64,000 bases of DNA from Mallotus nudiflorus (taxonomy: Eukaryota; Streptophyta; Magnoliopsida; Malpighiales; Euphorbiaceae). Location: contig CANTUR010000009.1 in the NCBI GenBank assembly GCA_947683625.1, positions 8,383,501 to 8,447,500 on the forward strand, read 5' to 3'. Under the pieces are notes generated by a model, which saw only the letters and a program-made list of their open reading frames with translations, did not search any database and was not told the DNA's origin. Made by a program: the position numbers and the translations under genes. This document shows positions 10,121 through 21,580 of the stretch, piece by piece. The stretch's first letter is position 1. Each line of letters starts with the position of its first letter.

Positions 10121-11250
10121 TCAAAGGTAGTATTTCTTGAGGTGATCCAGGTTGATTGGTTCAGTGAATTCATTCCCCTCTAGATCTAATATCTTTACAG
10201 CTCCTTTGTGTATCATCATCTTGACTAAATATGGCCCTTCCCAATTTGGTTTGAATTTTCCTCTTAGGTCAAACACCATCGGCCTTGCCTGCTTCAATAC
10301 CATATCTCTAGCTTTTATTTTCCTTGGCTTGACCCTTTTGTTAAAAGCTCTAGCTATTCTCCTTTAATAAATATGAGTGTGAAATAGAGCATCCATCCTT
10401 TTCCCATATAAAGATATGAGGTGATTGAATCTCTTTTATATCGATTCACTCTTAGGGAGTTTTGCTTCCATAACGACTCTTAAGGATTTAATTTCCATCT
10501 CTATGGGTAGAACTACTTCACAATCATACACTAATGAGAATAGAGTTTGTTGTATGGCAGTACATGTGTAGTTTTGTATCCCCACAAGGCAAAAGGAAGC
10601 TATTTAGACTAGTCCTTATGCATTTTCACCATCTTAGAGAGAATCCTCTTTTTATTCTCATTACCCACTTTAACTGCACCATTAGCTTGAGGTTAATAAG
10701 TTGAGCACTTATGAATCTCAATCTTGTATCTTTGTAACAACTCAGTTATTTATGCCTAAAATTGAACACCATTGTCTATCACAATATGGTGTGGAATCCC
10801 ATATCTATAATTGAAGTTCTTCTCAATAAACATTGCCATCTTTCTAGCCTTTAAGGTACCCAAAGGATTCTACTTCTATCCATCTAGAAAAGTAGTCAAT
10901 TGCATATACTATATTCTTGTGCTTATTTGAAGCTGTTGATTTTACTTCCCCTATTATGTCTATTCCCCAGGCTATAAAGGGCCATAGAGATGTTAAATTG
11001 TTTAGCACTGTAGGGGGAAGATGATTTTGGTTCCCATGTACTTGACATTGAAGATATTCTCTCACTACTCTGATACTGTCCTTATCCATGCTTATCTAGT
11101 AATATCCTTGTTGAATCATTTTCTTTGCTAGAATCATACCATTCATGTGAGATCCATAAGCCCCTTCATGATTCTTTCTCATTGCCTATTCTACTTCATC
11201 CTTCTTGAGACAGCTCAGTTGTATTCCATTTGGCATCATTATGTATAATA
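10121..11250 (-). pseudogene. Tat-A integrase, catalytic Glu replaced
   Basis: The core begins with WGIDIIGEVKS (first Asp codon 10958-10960) and YAIDYFSRWIE. The second Asp lies in VIDNGVQF (10774-10776). At the third position the sequence reads NGAVKVGNE: the Glu of the family NGAVEA block is Lys (codon 10669-10671), a G-to-A change. The C-terminal domain 10121-10303 is well preserved (GKFKPNWEGPYLVK, GNEFTEPINLDHLKKYYL) and ends in a normal stop. Several other stops interrupt it. It would have inserted the DNA copy; it cannot now. Confidence 0.8.
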
Positions 11251-11479
11251 TCCCATCATGACTTACATAATGACATGTAAGAACACGAAGAACATATCTT
11301 TCTTTGGAAGTTCCTTTATCTGGATATCTCCTTTCCTCGATAAATCTATGGATGTCATAAAACGATGGCTTTTCTTTTGGCCCTATCTAAATATTCATGA
11401 CCTATTCTTCAATATAACATGGAGCTTTCATCTTTATTATCTCCAAAGGCTTCATCATATATCCCATTGATTTATCCGA

Positions 11480-12400
11480 CAATGAAGAAAGTGTTGCCAA
11501 TGTGTTCGCCATTTGATTCTCATCTTTTAGTAAATGCTTAAAGAGAAACTCCTCATTAATTTTCTCAAACAGTGAACGTTAGCTTTCAATCTCTCTTCTG
11601 TTACATCCCACTCTTAGCCTAACTAATGGCTAACATGGAATCTCTATAAACCAATAGGTCTTTAGCCCTAACTACTAGTGTTGCTTCCATGCCATAGATA
11701 CATGCCTCATACTCAGCCATATTGTTTGTAACCCTGAGTATGAGGCATGTAATCCTGAAGTCTAACTTCTTAGCCATTCAGATGGTTTCTCCTCCTAGTG
11801 TAACAAGAATTACTACTAACCTTGCTCCTTTATTATTCACAACTCCATCAAAACACTGCTTCCATTCACATTATTCTATTATTGCTAAGTTCTCATTTGG
11901 AAACTCTAGATTCCATTACACATTTCCTTCGATTGCATTCTGGGCCAGGAACTCTGCTACTACTCTTCATTTAATGACCTTTGTAGTGATGTATTTTATA
12001 TCAAATTTAGTTAAAAGTGCCAGCCATTAAGGTAACTTTCCAGTCAAGGCAAGTACTTGAAACAAGTATCTCAAAGGATCTACCTTTGAAACAGCTTGTA
12101 CTTTATAAGACTCTAAATAATGCCTTCGCTTTCTCGTAGCTTAGATCATGATCAAACATTTTTTCTCCACTAGATCATACTTTTCTTCATATGGCAAGAA
12201 CTTTTTACTAAGATAAATACGATGTATTCCACCCCTTCTGGTCCTCTTTGTGCTAGCATCCCATTGCCTTTTCTTCTAAAGCCAAATATAAGATTAAGGG
12301 TTTACCCTACTTTGGCAGTCTTAACACAATTAGATTAGTAAGGTATTCCTTAATCTTATTAAAGGTTTTTTAACATTCTTCATTCAATTCCATATGTTGA
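11480..12400 (-). pseudogene. Tat-A RNase H and archaeal-type RNase H
   Basis: Homologous to 80-1100 of Tat-B. The second RNase H is visible through its NNMAEYEACI-type block (plus strand ...TATGGCTGAGTATGAGGCATG on the complement near 11700). An 18-bp inverted duplication at 11734-11751 disrupts the domain directly after this block. Plus-strand frames at 11258-12030 are shadows of this region. Confidence 0.65.
11699..11751. repeat. Perfect 18-bp inverted repeat with 17-nt loop, private to Tat-A
   Basis: The left arm TACATGCCTCATACTCAG (11699-11716) is part of the RNase H coding sequence. The right arm CTGAGTATGAGGCATGTA (11734-11751) is its exact complement. Tat-B (about 190-235) has the left arm but ordinary coding sequence in place of the right arm, so the right arm arose by local copying of the left. 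Confidence 0.85.
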
Positions 12401-13600
12401 TTCCCTTAGGAACTTGAAGATTGGATTATAAACCATGGTAAGTCTTGCAATAAACTTGCTGATGTACTGCAGTTTTCTGATAAACCGTCATACTTCCTTC
12501 TCCATTCTTGGTGTTGGCATCTCCTGGATGGCTTTGATCTCATCTAGATCGACTTCTTTCCCTCTATTGCTAACTATGTGCCCTAATAACTTTTTAGAAG
12601 TTATCCTAAAGATGCATTTGATCAAATTAAGCCTTAGGTTATATTTTTCTATTCTAGATAAGAACTTATCCAAAGACTCAAAGTATCCCTCTCTTGTTTT
12701 TGACTTGACCATCATGTCATTGACATAAACTTCAACTTCCTTATGCATCACATCATGAAATAAGGCAATGGCTACTCTTTGAGAAGTTTCTCCCATGTTC
12801 TTTAACCCAAACGGCATCATCTTGTAGCAATATTTTCCCCATTCAGTGATGAAAGCAATTTTGATCTTATCCATAACTACCACCATTATCTAATTATAAC
12901 CTAAAAGCCCATCCATAAAAGAGTTCATTGCATGAGATGTTGCACTATGAATAATTACATCAATATGGGGTAAAGGAAATTCACCCTTTGGACATGCTTA
13001 TTCAGATCCCTAAAGACTACACACATTCAAACCTTTCCATCTTTCTTGGGAGCTGCTACTATATTTGCCAACCATTAAGGGTATTCTACCACTTTTAGAA
13101 AATCAGCTTGGATTTGCTTAGCAATATCTTCCTTTATCTTTTCTATCCACTCAGGCCTTAACCTACGAAGTTTTTGTTTAATAGGTTTAGCTTCAAGATA
13201 TGTTGGAAAGTGATGCTCTGCTATTCCCCTATCTAACGATGGCATATCCTCATAGGACCAAGCAAATACTACCTTTCTTTTTATTAATATTTTCTCAAAA
13301 TTTTCCCTCTCTTCAAAAGTTAAATCATGTGATATAGAAACGTGTTTTGGTTGTTCATTTGTGCCCATGTTTAATGAATCCAATTGAATAAATTTAATGT
13401 CAAACATGCATGAATGATCATTATTAAAATGCACAAGACCATCCTAATCAACATCACACAAGTAAGCCAAACTAGAGTTTAGGTTGTTGACCATAAGAAA
13501 AATAGAGTTTTCATCCTCAAAAAAATTGAACGTTATTACGTCAGTTTCTTCATAAAAAAATCACTAAAACTATTATTAATAATACTAGCTAATTCCAGTG
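12400..13600 (-). pseudogene. Tat-A reverse transcriptase and its N-terminal linker
   Basis: 12488-12886 covers the palm (AFITEWGKYCYKMMPFGLKN, ALFHDVMHKEVEVYVNDMMV, KLLGHIVSNRGKEVDLDEIK). 13075-13434 covers the upstream linker (KVVFAWSYEDMPSLDRGIAE, IKQKLRRLRPEWIEKIKEDI). The YVDD box reads YVND: its first Asp codon, at 12719-12721, is AAT (G-to-A). A stop separates the two open segments in the fingers. The gene ends abruptly at 13600 where Athila-1 inserted. Confidence 0.85.
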
Positions 13601-13605
13601 GTGGT
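13601..13605. repeat. Target-site duplication GTGGT (left) of Athila-1
   Basis: GTGGT is found again at 25474-25478. The joined flanks match the uninterrupted homologous site in Tat-B near 2055. Confidence 0.9.
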
Positions 13606-15109
13606 TGATATGATGCAAATATGCATAGTTATTTAACTAGTTAAAGTCTATTTTTATTTCATTTTTACTATTTTTTATGTGTTTATTTTTTTAAATAATT
13701 GATATTTTCTGTTTACTTATTAATATGACTCACTATGTGTGTTTTATACACGTTTTTAGGGCTTAATATGCTTTAGAAGACACTTGGAATTGATTGGAGC
13801 AAGTTAGGAAGCAAAAGAATCAAGTTTGAATCAACAAAGAAGGTTGATGAGTCATCACTCCTTGACAAGTCATCATACTAATGATCATTCAAAAGGTTGT
13901 AATTTTCCTAGTTTGAGCAATTTTTGTATTTCAGCCATAATTCAATCTATAGACATTTAAATTGGATGATTCAAGTTGGTCTGGAAAGGGAATAGAATGT
14001 TCTAAAACTTTTATGAAGGAACTTTCTAGAGATAAAGTCATTTATATGGACTAAATTTCCATAAAAGTTATAGACATTGCAAAGGGAGTGACCTTTGATG
14101 CCAAGTGGTGTCTTTCCAAGTTCAATCTTATTCTAGACACTTCTAGCAGCTTCCAAGCCCAATATGTACATCATTTCCGATATGAAGAAAGGACTAAACT
14201 GAAATAGCGAGAAAGAACACAAGAAAAACATATGAATCAATAGAGTTTTCTATAAGTACAATTATCTTTTAGTTTTGGTGATAGTCATTGTATAACACTT
14301 GAAGGAGACAAAAGCCAAGGGCAAGAGGAGATCATCCTAAGTACAAAAAATCTTTAGAAGTCATAAAAGGAGTCTTACTTTTTCAATTCTTTATCTTTTC
14401 TTTCCATGTTGTATTTGATCTTCTTTTGTTGCTTTTTAATCATATATCTAGGCTAAGTCTTTTTGTATGGGAATTATAATGATGAATTAAATAAGAACTA
14501 CATCTTTATCTTATATCTTTTATGATTTAATTTCAATTAGTGCTTACTTGTGTTTATGTATACTTGATCACCATATGTAACTTGTTAATAAAGTTTTGCT
14601 TAGTATCGTAAAGGGAATTTGGTGGAAGATAATTGGAATTACTTAAGATCATAATTTTGCTAGGTATCATAAAGGGAATTCATCTTAAGGGAAATATAAT
14701 TAGTATGATATGCTTTTTAGTTTTCTCTTATCTCTATAATACAATGAGAGTGCTTGTAAAATCTTGGAGGAAATACCTTTAATTGACAATAAGAGTTTCT
14801 TTTAAAGGCTATAGGCTAATTTCCAATCAATATGTTTTATGGTAACTTTGTTCAAAGTTCTTATTTAGTTTTAACTTATGATTTTCCATATATTGATATA
14901 TATATTATTTGTTTTATTGTTTTAACAATTAGTTAGAGTTTATATTTGTTCATTTGTTTAGTCATTACCTTTATTATGGTTATATTTTGCATAACCATCT
15001 AAGTATCTATCCGGTTAATACAAAATTCCCTCAAATCCCGAGTGTTCCACACCCTTCTTACTCTATACAAAGTCCTAGAGACTAGGGTATACAATTCTAA
15101 CCTGCTTTA
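13606..15109 (+). repeat. Athila-1 5' LTR (1504 bp)
   Basis: Aligned with 23868-25473. It has only two GATGAGTCATCAC-type motifs (about 13845-13890) where the 3' LTR has about five, and it lacks the TA microsatellite. It contains no gene. Confidence 0.9.
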
Positions 15110-15114
15110 GAATT

Positions 15115-15132
15115 TGGCATCATTGCCAGGGA
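15115..15132 (+). other. Athila-1 primer binding site, tRNA-Asp type
   Basis: TGGCATCATTGCCAGGGA differs from the tRNA-Asp-type site TGGCGCCGTTGCCGGGGA by three G-to-A or C-to-T changes. It lies five bases after the LTR. Confidence 0.75.
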
Positions 15133-15280
15133 TTCAATTTCAATTTTTATTAACTTAGGGTAGAGAAAGGTTGTTTTAGGCCTTGTTTTTATTTTTATAT
15201 TTTTTGTTTATTGTTATACTATTTAATTGTTATTTGTTTTAATTTGTTAGATTGTTAATTTTACTTTCTTTTTCTTATAT

Positions 15281-17112
15281 ATGCTTACTAGAAGTATTAG
15301 TGATAATAATTTGTATCTTGATCCCACAATTAATTTACTTATACAAAATTTGCGTAGGGAATAAAGGCAAAGAAGAGAGAATCAACCGAATTTGAATAAT
15401 ATGGTTCAACTGAAAAGGAGAACTCTAGGAGATTTTACAATGCCTGACATATCAGATAGTTTTAGAGGAATTATGGCTTTAGCCATTACTAACAACAATT
15501 TTGAGATCGAGCTAAGTATTATCCAAGTGGTACAAAATAATCATTTTAGAGGTTTATAAGGAAAAGATCCTTACGCTCACATATTGTCTTTCCCCAATCT
15601 GTGTGCGACTTTCAAAATTAATGGTTTGATGGATGATGCAATAAGGCTCAGACTATTTAAATTTTTGATTAAGGATAAAGCACAACTTTGTCTTGCTACT
15701 TTGCCAAATGAATCAATCACAACATAGGATCAATTGAAGCAAGCATTTCTGCATAAATTTTTTCCACCTCACAAGACAACCAAGTTTCATAATGAGATCA
15801 CCACTTTCATGCAAAATGGAAGTGAGATAATCTATTCGGCTTAGGAAAGGTTTAAGGAGCTTTAATGGTAATGTCCACTTCATGGCTTGCCATAATGGAT
15901 GATTCCTTAAATTTTTTGTAATAGATTGATGGATGAAAATATAAACATTATCAATGTAGCATTCGATGGGAAATAGATGGATAAAACTACTAGAGAGGCT
16001 GTTACATTGCTAGAGGAACTTGCATCTCCATGATGCATAGGTGAGGAAACTACTATGGCAAAAACAATAGGCATTTTGGAACTTGACACAATTAAAATGA
16101 TGAATGCAAAGGTAGATGCTCTCACTAAATTGGTAAGTAATTGTCAAATTAATTCATTAGAATGTGCTAATGTTGTTTGTGAGACTTGTGGAGGACCTCA
16201 TTCATATTCTCAATGTACTTTAATTATAAATGAGGATGTGAATTATGTGTAAGGTGGTTTTAACCGAAAAATGGGACTGAATTCCAACACTTATAACCCT
16301 TAATGGAGGAACCATCTCGAATTCTCATGGTCAAATCCATCTTCCCAATTAAACCCCAATTTAACCCAAACACCAAACATCCAAACGCACCTGGATTCCC
16401 TATTAAACAACAAACCTTCAATCCTACCCAATCTAAACCTTCGCTTGAGAATCTTATGGAGCAATTTATTAACCAAAAATGTCCATAAACAAATAAAATG
16501 AGGAGAAATTCAAGAAAATTAACTCTAAGCTTGAACAACTAGCTACTCATAACTGCATCCTTGAAACCCAAATTGCCCAACAAGCCTCTACCTCTAATAC
16601 TAAACCTTTGGGAAAGCTTCCTACCCAACTAGAGTATGTACAAAAAGAGTCTTGTCAAGCAATTACATTGGGCAATGGTAAGGAGATTGAAAAGGATCTT
16701 AATAAGAACAAGAGAGTGGTTGATGATGATCGGGTAGGGATTAAAGAAGTGGATGTTGGAACTAAAAATGATGATGAGTGTATGAAGAAAGGTAATAAGG
16801 AAGATACCATACAATTAAAGAATGATAAACCAAATGTGGATTTTAAAACTCTTCCTTTTCCTCAAAGGTTTATAAGGTGTAACTTAGACAAGTAGTTTGG
16901 AAAATTCTTTGATTATCTCAAGGAAATTACTATCACTATACCATTTTTGGATGCTATTAGAGATATGCCAGCTTGGTGTAAATTCTTAAAGGATATTGTT
17001 AGTCATAAGAGCAAACTTGAAGATTATGGTTTAATATGTCTTGTTAAAGAATCTAAGGCTATGTACTCTAAGTCTTCACCATTGCTCAAGGATCCCAGTT
17101 CCTTATGTAATT
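15281..17112 (+). pseudogene. Athila-1 gag
   Basis: It starts at the first ATG after a leader (15281, MLTRSISDNN). The capsid region reads GKDPYAHILSFPNLCATFKI and LKQAFLHKFFPPHKTTKFHN, typical of Athila gag (L..DP..HL..F...C.T.K..G). A zinc-finger-like C-E-T-C-G-G-P-H-S-Y-S-Q-C stretch at about 16180-16215 supports nucleocapsid. The C-terminal part (16303-17110) is Pro/Asn/Lys-rich. Stops at about 15361 and 15560 and others disable it. Confidence 0.75.
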
Positions 17113-17555
17113 GCAGGTATGCACTTTGATAAAGCTTTATGTGATATTGGTGTTAGTGTTAGCATTATACCTTACTCAATTTACAAAAATCTTAATTTAT
17201 AAGAAATTAAGCCTACTAATATGTGTCTTTCCATGGCAAATAAATATGTCATATATCCATTTAGCATTCTAGAAAATGTTTGAACTAAAGTGGGTAAGTT
17301 TGTAATACTAGCTAACATTATTATGCTAGAAATGGAGAAGGAACTTGAGATCCCAATCTTGTTTGGAAGACCATTTTTTAGGACAATAGGAGCAAGTATT
17401 GATATGAAGAAATGAAATATCACATTAGAGGTGGATAATTAACATATGGAATTCAATATGCTAAAAATCATGCAGTCAACACAATAGAAGTGGCAAGTAG
17501 AATAGATTCTATTAATGTTATAAATGAATGCATTGAAGAAGTAATTCATTAGTGT
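17113..17555 (+). pseudogene. Athila-1 aspartic protease
   Basis: ALCDIGVSVSIIPYSIYKNL carries the active-site Asp at 17143-17145, with DIGVS where the family usually has DLGAS. The flap/C-terminal signature ILFGRPFF follows about 65 residues later (17355-17380). In-frame stops at 17200, 17281 and 17413 break it. Confidence 0.75.
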
Positions 17556-18650
17556 TTGAGGAGTGATTCTAAGGAGCCATATAAGATAAAAGAAGCTAGT
17601 GAGCAAGTTTTAGAGGTAACCCCATATCAACTTTTTCAAGAGACATCAAGATTTGAACCTTTAAGGAGAGAGGATGATCCAGAAAATACTACATCAAGTG
17701 AAGAAGTTATGTTAGAGCTCAAGCCTCTACCATCAAATCTTAGATATGCATTTATCGACTCTAATATTAAATTTCCTTTTATTATTAATTCATCCTTTCC
17801 TAGTAATAATGTTGATTCTTTATATGATGAGTTAAATATTCATAAGAATGCCTATGGTTATTCTTTTAATGACTTGGAGGGTATTAGTCCTAATATATGT
17901 ATGCATAGAATTCTCCTAGAAGATAATCTTAAGCCTTCCATTAAAGGTCAAAGGTGATTGAATCCCACTCTTAAAGAAGTGGTGAGAAAAGAAGTAACTA
18001 AGTTGATTGATAATGGAATTATATACTCTATTAGTGATAGTAAATGGGTAAGCCTTGTTCAAGTAGTACCAAGGAAAGGAGGCTTAACCATTGTTAGGAA
18101 TGAATCTAATAACTTAGTACCTACTAGAACTATCACGGGATGGTGTATGTGTATTGATTATAGAAATCTTAATAAAGCAATAAGGAAAGATCACTTCCCA
18201 TTGCCTTTTATTGACTAGGTTCTTGAGAGATTAGCCAACTTTTCTTATTTTTGTCACTTGGATGGACTTAGTGGTTTCTATCAAATTCATATTCATCTCG
18301 AGGACCAACCTAAGACTACATTTACATGTCCATATTGTACTTTTGCTTTTAGGCATATGCCTTTTGGCCTAGGTAATGCAACTATAACTTTCCAAAGATG
18401 TATGTTCTCAACATTTAGTGATCTACTTGATGATTATGTAGAAGTTTTTTTGGATGACTTTAGTGTCTATGGTACTAACTTTTCCAATTATTTAGATAAT
18501 CTATCTAAAGTTCTTCACTAGTGTATTAAGCATGGATTTTTCTTGAATTAGGGAAAATGTCACTTTATGGCATAAGAGGGAATCGTTCTTGGTCATTCAA
18601 TTTCAAAGAGGGGCATTAAAGTTGATAAAGAAAAATTTTAAAAAATTGAA
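17556..18650 (+). pseudogene. Athila-1 reverse transcriptase
   Basis: The N-terminal linker (17556-17957) is followed by fingers (NGIIYSISDSKWVSLVQVVP, WCMCIDYRNLNKAIRKDHFP) and palm (LDGLSGFYQIHI, FAFRHMPFGLGNATITFQRC). The catalytic box is FLDDFSVYG, with both Asp codons intact at 18453-18458. Stops at 17956, 18216 and 18519 replace codons that are Arg, Gln or similar in relatives. Two more (about 18549 and 18573) lie in the thumb. Confidence 0.85.
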
Positions 18651-19215
18651 ATTTGCCATCATCAAAGTGTGTTAAAGATATAAGAAGCTTCCTTGGACAT
18701 GCAGGATTCTATCAGAGATTTATCAAGGATTTTTCCAAGATCACAAAGCCATTATGTAAGTTGCTTGCTAAGGATGCTGTGTTTGAGTTTGATGATGTGT
18801 GTCTTGATGCATTTAACACTTTAAGAAAAGCTCTTATTTCCACACCTATCTTGCAACCACCTAATTAAGAGTAGCCATTTGAAATAATGTGTGATGCTAG
18901 TAACTTTGCGATGGGGGCTATTTTGGGCCAAAGAAAAGAAGGCAAGCCTTATGTAATTTACTATGCTAGTAAGTTTCTTAATGATGCTCTAATAAATTAT
19001 ACCACCACAAGAAAGGAGTTGCTTGTTATTGTTTATGCATTTGACAAGTTTAGATCATATCTTATGGGGAGAAAGGTGATTATTTATTTAGATCATGCTG
19101 CTAGGTATCTTTTAGGAAAGAAGGATACAAAACCTAGAATCCTATGGTGGATTTTAATGCTTCAAGAGTTTGATTGAGAAGTTTGAGATAAGAAGGGAAG
19201 TGAGAACCTTATTAC
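18651..19215 (+). pseudogene. Athila-1 RNase H
   Basis: VKDIRSFLGHAGFYQRFIKD (end of RT connection, 18653 on) leads to MCDASNFAMGAILGQRKEGK, ELLVIVYAFDKFRSYLMG and VIIYLDHAA. The first Asp (CDAS) and the Glu (TRKELL) are present. The usual TDHAA reads LDHAA but keeps its Asp. Two stops occur near 18868-18876 and one at 19175 (Trp to TGA). Confidence 0.8.
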
Positions 19216-20545
19216 ATACCACCTATTAACGCTTAATCATGATGAAATCAAGAAGAATGATGATGGTATGCCAATTAATAAGGCATTTCCTAGTGAACAT
19301 CTATTAAAGGTTGCATTGAAAGAGCTTCCATGGTTTACAGATATTACAAATTATCTTATAAGTGTTATTCTTCCTTATGGTATGGATTATAGACAAAGGA
19401 AAAAGTTCTTACATGATAGTAAATTCTACTATTGGGAGGAGCCGTTACTTTACAAAAGGTGTGCGGATGGCTTAATTAGGCGATGCATTCCTCAAGATGA
19501 AGTTCAAGATGTATCGAAGCATTATCATTCTTTGTATGATGGTGGAATTTTGGAGCATTAAGATAGCATCTAAGGTACTTTAATCTATTTTTTGGTGGCC
19601 TACTTTATTTAAGGATGCTAGAGAATATGTGCTTACATGTGATAGATGTCAAAGGATGGGGAATATATCAGAAAAACATGAAATGCCTTTAAAAGGGATT
19701 CTTGAAGTCGAGATCTTTGATGTTTGGGGAATAGACTTCATGGGTCCATTGTCTAGTTCCTTAGGTTACAATTATATATTGGTTATGGTTGACTATGTCT
19801 CTAAATGGGTAAAAGCAATGCCAACCTTAACAATCATGCTAGAGTGGTTAAGAAAATGCTTAAGAAAATAATTTTTCCAAGATTTGGCACCCCTAGAGCA
19901 TTGATAAGTGATAGAGGTTCTCATTTTTGTAATCATGTGATTGAAGCTCTCTTAAAAAAGTATGGAGTAACACATAAGGTTGCTACTCCATATCACCCAT
20001 AAACAAGTGGGCAAGTTGAGGTAAGTAATAGTCAAATAAAATGGATTCTTAAGAAAATGGTGTCTTCTTCAAGAAAAGATTGGGCATTAAAGTTAGATGA
20101 TGCTTGATGGGCTTATAGGACTGCCTTTAAAACTCCATTAGGCTTTACTCCTCATCAATTGGTTTATGAGAAGTCATGTCATCTCCTAATTGAATTAGAG
20201 TATAAGGCATATTAGGCAACAAGGGCTTTGAATTTTGATTTATAGAAGGCCAATAGGAACAGGTTACTTTAGCTTAATAAATTGGATGAGTTAAGGATGA
20301 ATGCTTAAGAGAATGCAAAGTTATATAATGATCGTACTAAGATTTGGTATGATAAACATTTATCTAAAAAGGAGTTTTATGAAGGTGAGCTTATTCTCGT
20401 TTACAATTCAAGACTTAGTCTATTTCTGAGATATTGAAGTCATGGTGGACAGGTCTATTTAAAGTTGTGAAGGTTTATTCTCATGGAGCAGTTGATATTA
20501 CTAATGTAAAGGGGCAAATTTTTAAGGTCCCTGCATGATTAGTAA
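19216..20545 (+). pseudogene. Athila-1 integrase
   Basis: Zinc-binding CDRCQR is at about 19636. The core has WGIDFMGPLSSSLGYNYILV (Asp 19734-19736), ALISDRGSHFCNHVIEALLK (Asp 19910-19912) and GQVEVSN (Glu 20018-20020), so the DDE triad is intact. TPLGFTPHQLVYEKSCH follows. The C-terminal domain is frameshifted around 20430. Stops at about 19559, 20000 and 20108 disable it. Of the elements here, this one keeps most of its catalytic residues. Confidence 0.85.
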
Positions 20546-20634
20546 TGCAATTGATCTGAGCCTCTTTATTTCTTTATCTACACCTTAGTTGAATGATGGC
20601 AAATTTTTAAGGTCCCTGCATGATTAGTAATGCA
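20513..20634. repeat. Perfect 37-bp direct repeat, 85 bp apart, at the integrase end
   Basis: The 37 bp at 20513-20549, starting GGCAAATTTTTAAGGTCC, recur identically at 20598-20634. The copies flank 48 bp of unrelated sequence. Confidence 0.85.
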
Positions 20635-20827
20635 CGGTATGATTGTCACATTTTTTCTTTCATTTGATGTATATTTTCACTAATTCGCTTATATTTATTT
20701 ATGTTTATCTTTAGTATATAATTGGTTTATAATTAGTTTTCTGTTATATTTTTTCATAGTTTTTATACATATTCATTGCATTGTCATATATGTTTAGTTA
20801 GGAACTATACATGCATATAATAGCACA

Positions 20828-21100
20828 TAATATTATGACTCATCATGCATTGACAAGTCGTAATAGAGACATAACATGATGAGTTGTCATATATTTATGA
20901 CTCGCAATAGCACCTATTGGTGACGATTCGTTAAGCATGTACGATTCGTCACAAAGAGTTCACATGATAAGTCATCACCAAGTTCATAACTCATCACAAT
21001 AGTAATTAAGTACAAGGGTATGGTGATAAGTCATCAAGATTGTATGAGTCATCATCGAAGGCTAAGGTGATGAGTCGCCACTAAGATCATGATTCATACA
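20828..21100. repeat. Dispersed GTGATGAGTCATCAC-type palindromes, internal cluster
   Basis: About eight degenerate copies spaced roughly 20-45 bp apart, for example GTGACGATTCGTTA, ACGATTCGTCAC, GTGATAAGTCATCAC, GTGATAAGTCATCA and GTGATGAGTCGCCAC. The centre is TGAGTCA or its CpG-containing form CGAGTCG. The same motif is repeated in both LTRs. Confidence 0.7.
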
Positions 21101-21560
21101 CCCACATATTCTGCCTATAAGTGCTTTAACTTATGCTTTTATATATTACTTGTCTTATTTTCATTATTTTTGCATAAAATACATGCTTTCTTTTGTTCAT
21201 ATATTTTTCCTATTTTTTTATTCTTAATTAAATACAATTTTATAAGTGAAAAGTTATTTCTTTTCCAAGAATGGACATGTTCTTTCCCATCTAGACATAC
21301 CTTTTCACTAAAACTTACACCCCTACACCTTACACACCTATTACATCTACAAATATCCCCCTTTGACTACTCAATTTCCCACCCCTCTATATACCTATGA
21401 ATTTGCATTCTCTTATATTCTCTTATCTCATCTCTTACTCTTTCATCTTCCTACTTCTTCCATTCTTATACCCTTTAGTTTTCTATTCATCTCATCTCCA
21501 TTCCAAAACCTAACTGAACCATCTCTATTTCTTTTTCATTCTCTTTGTTTTTCATCTCAT
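21100..21560. other. Pyrimidine-rich leader before the extra ORF
   Basis: CT-rich tract (CATCTC, TTCTTCC, CCTCTAT). It lacks coding features; open frames at 21089-21653 are compositional. It may act as an intron or leader for the downstream ORF. Confidence 0.4.
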
Positions 21561-21580
21561 TCAAGCAAGACTATAATTAT

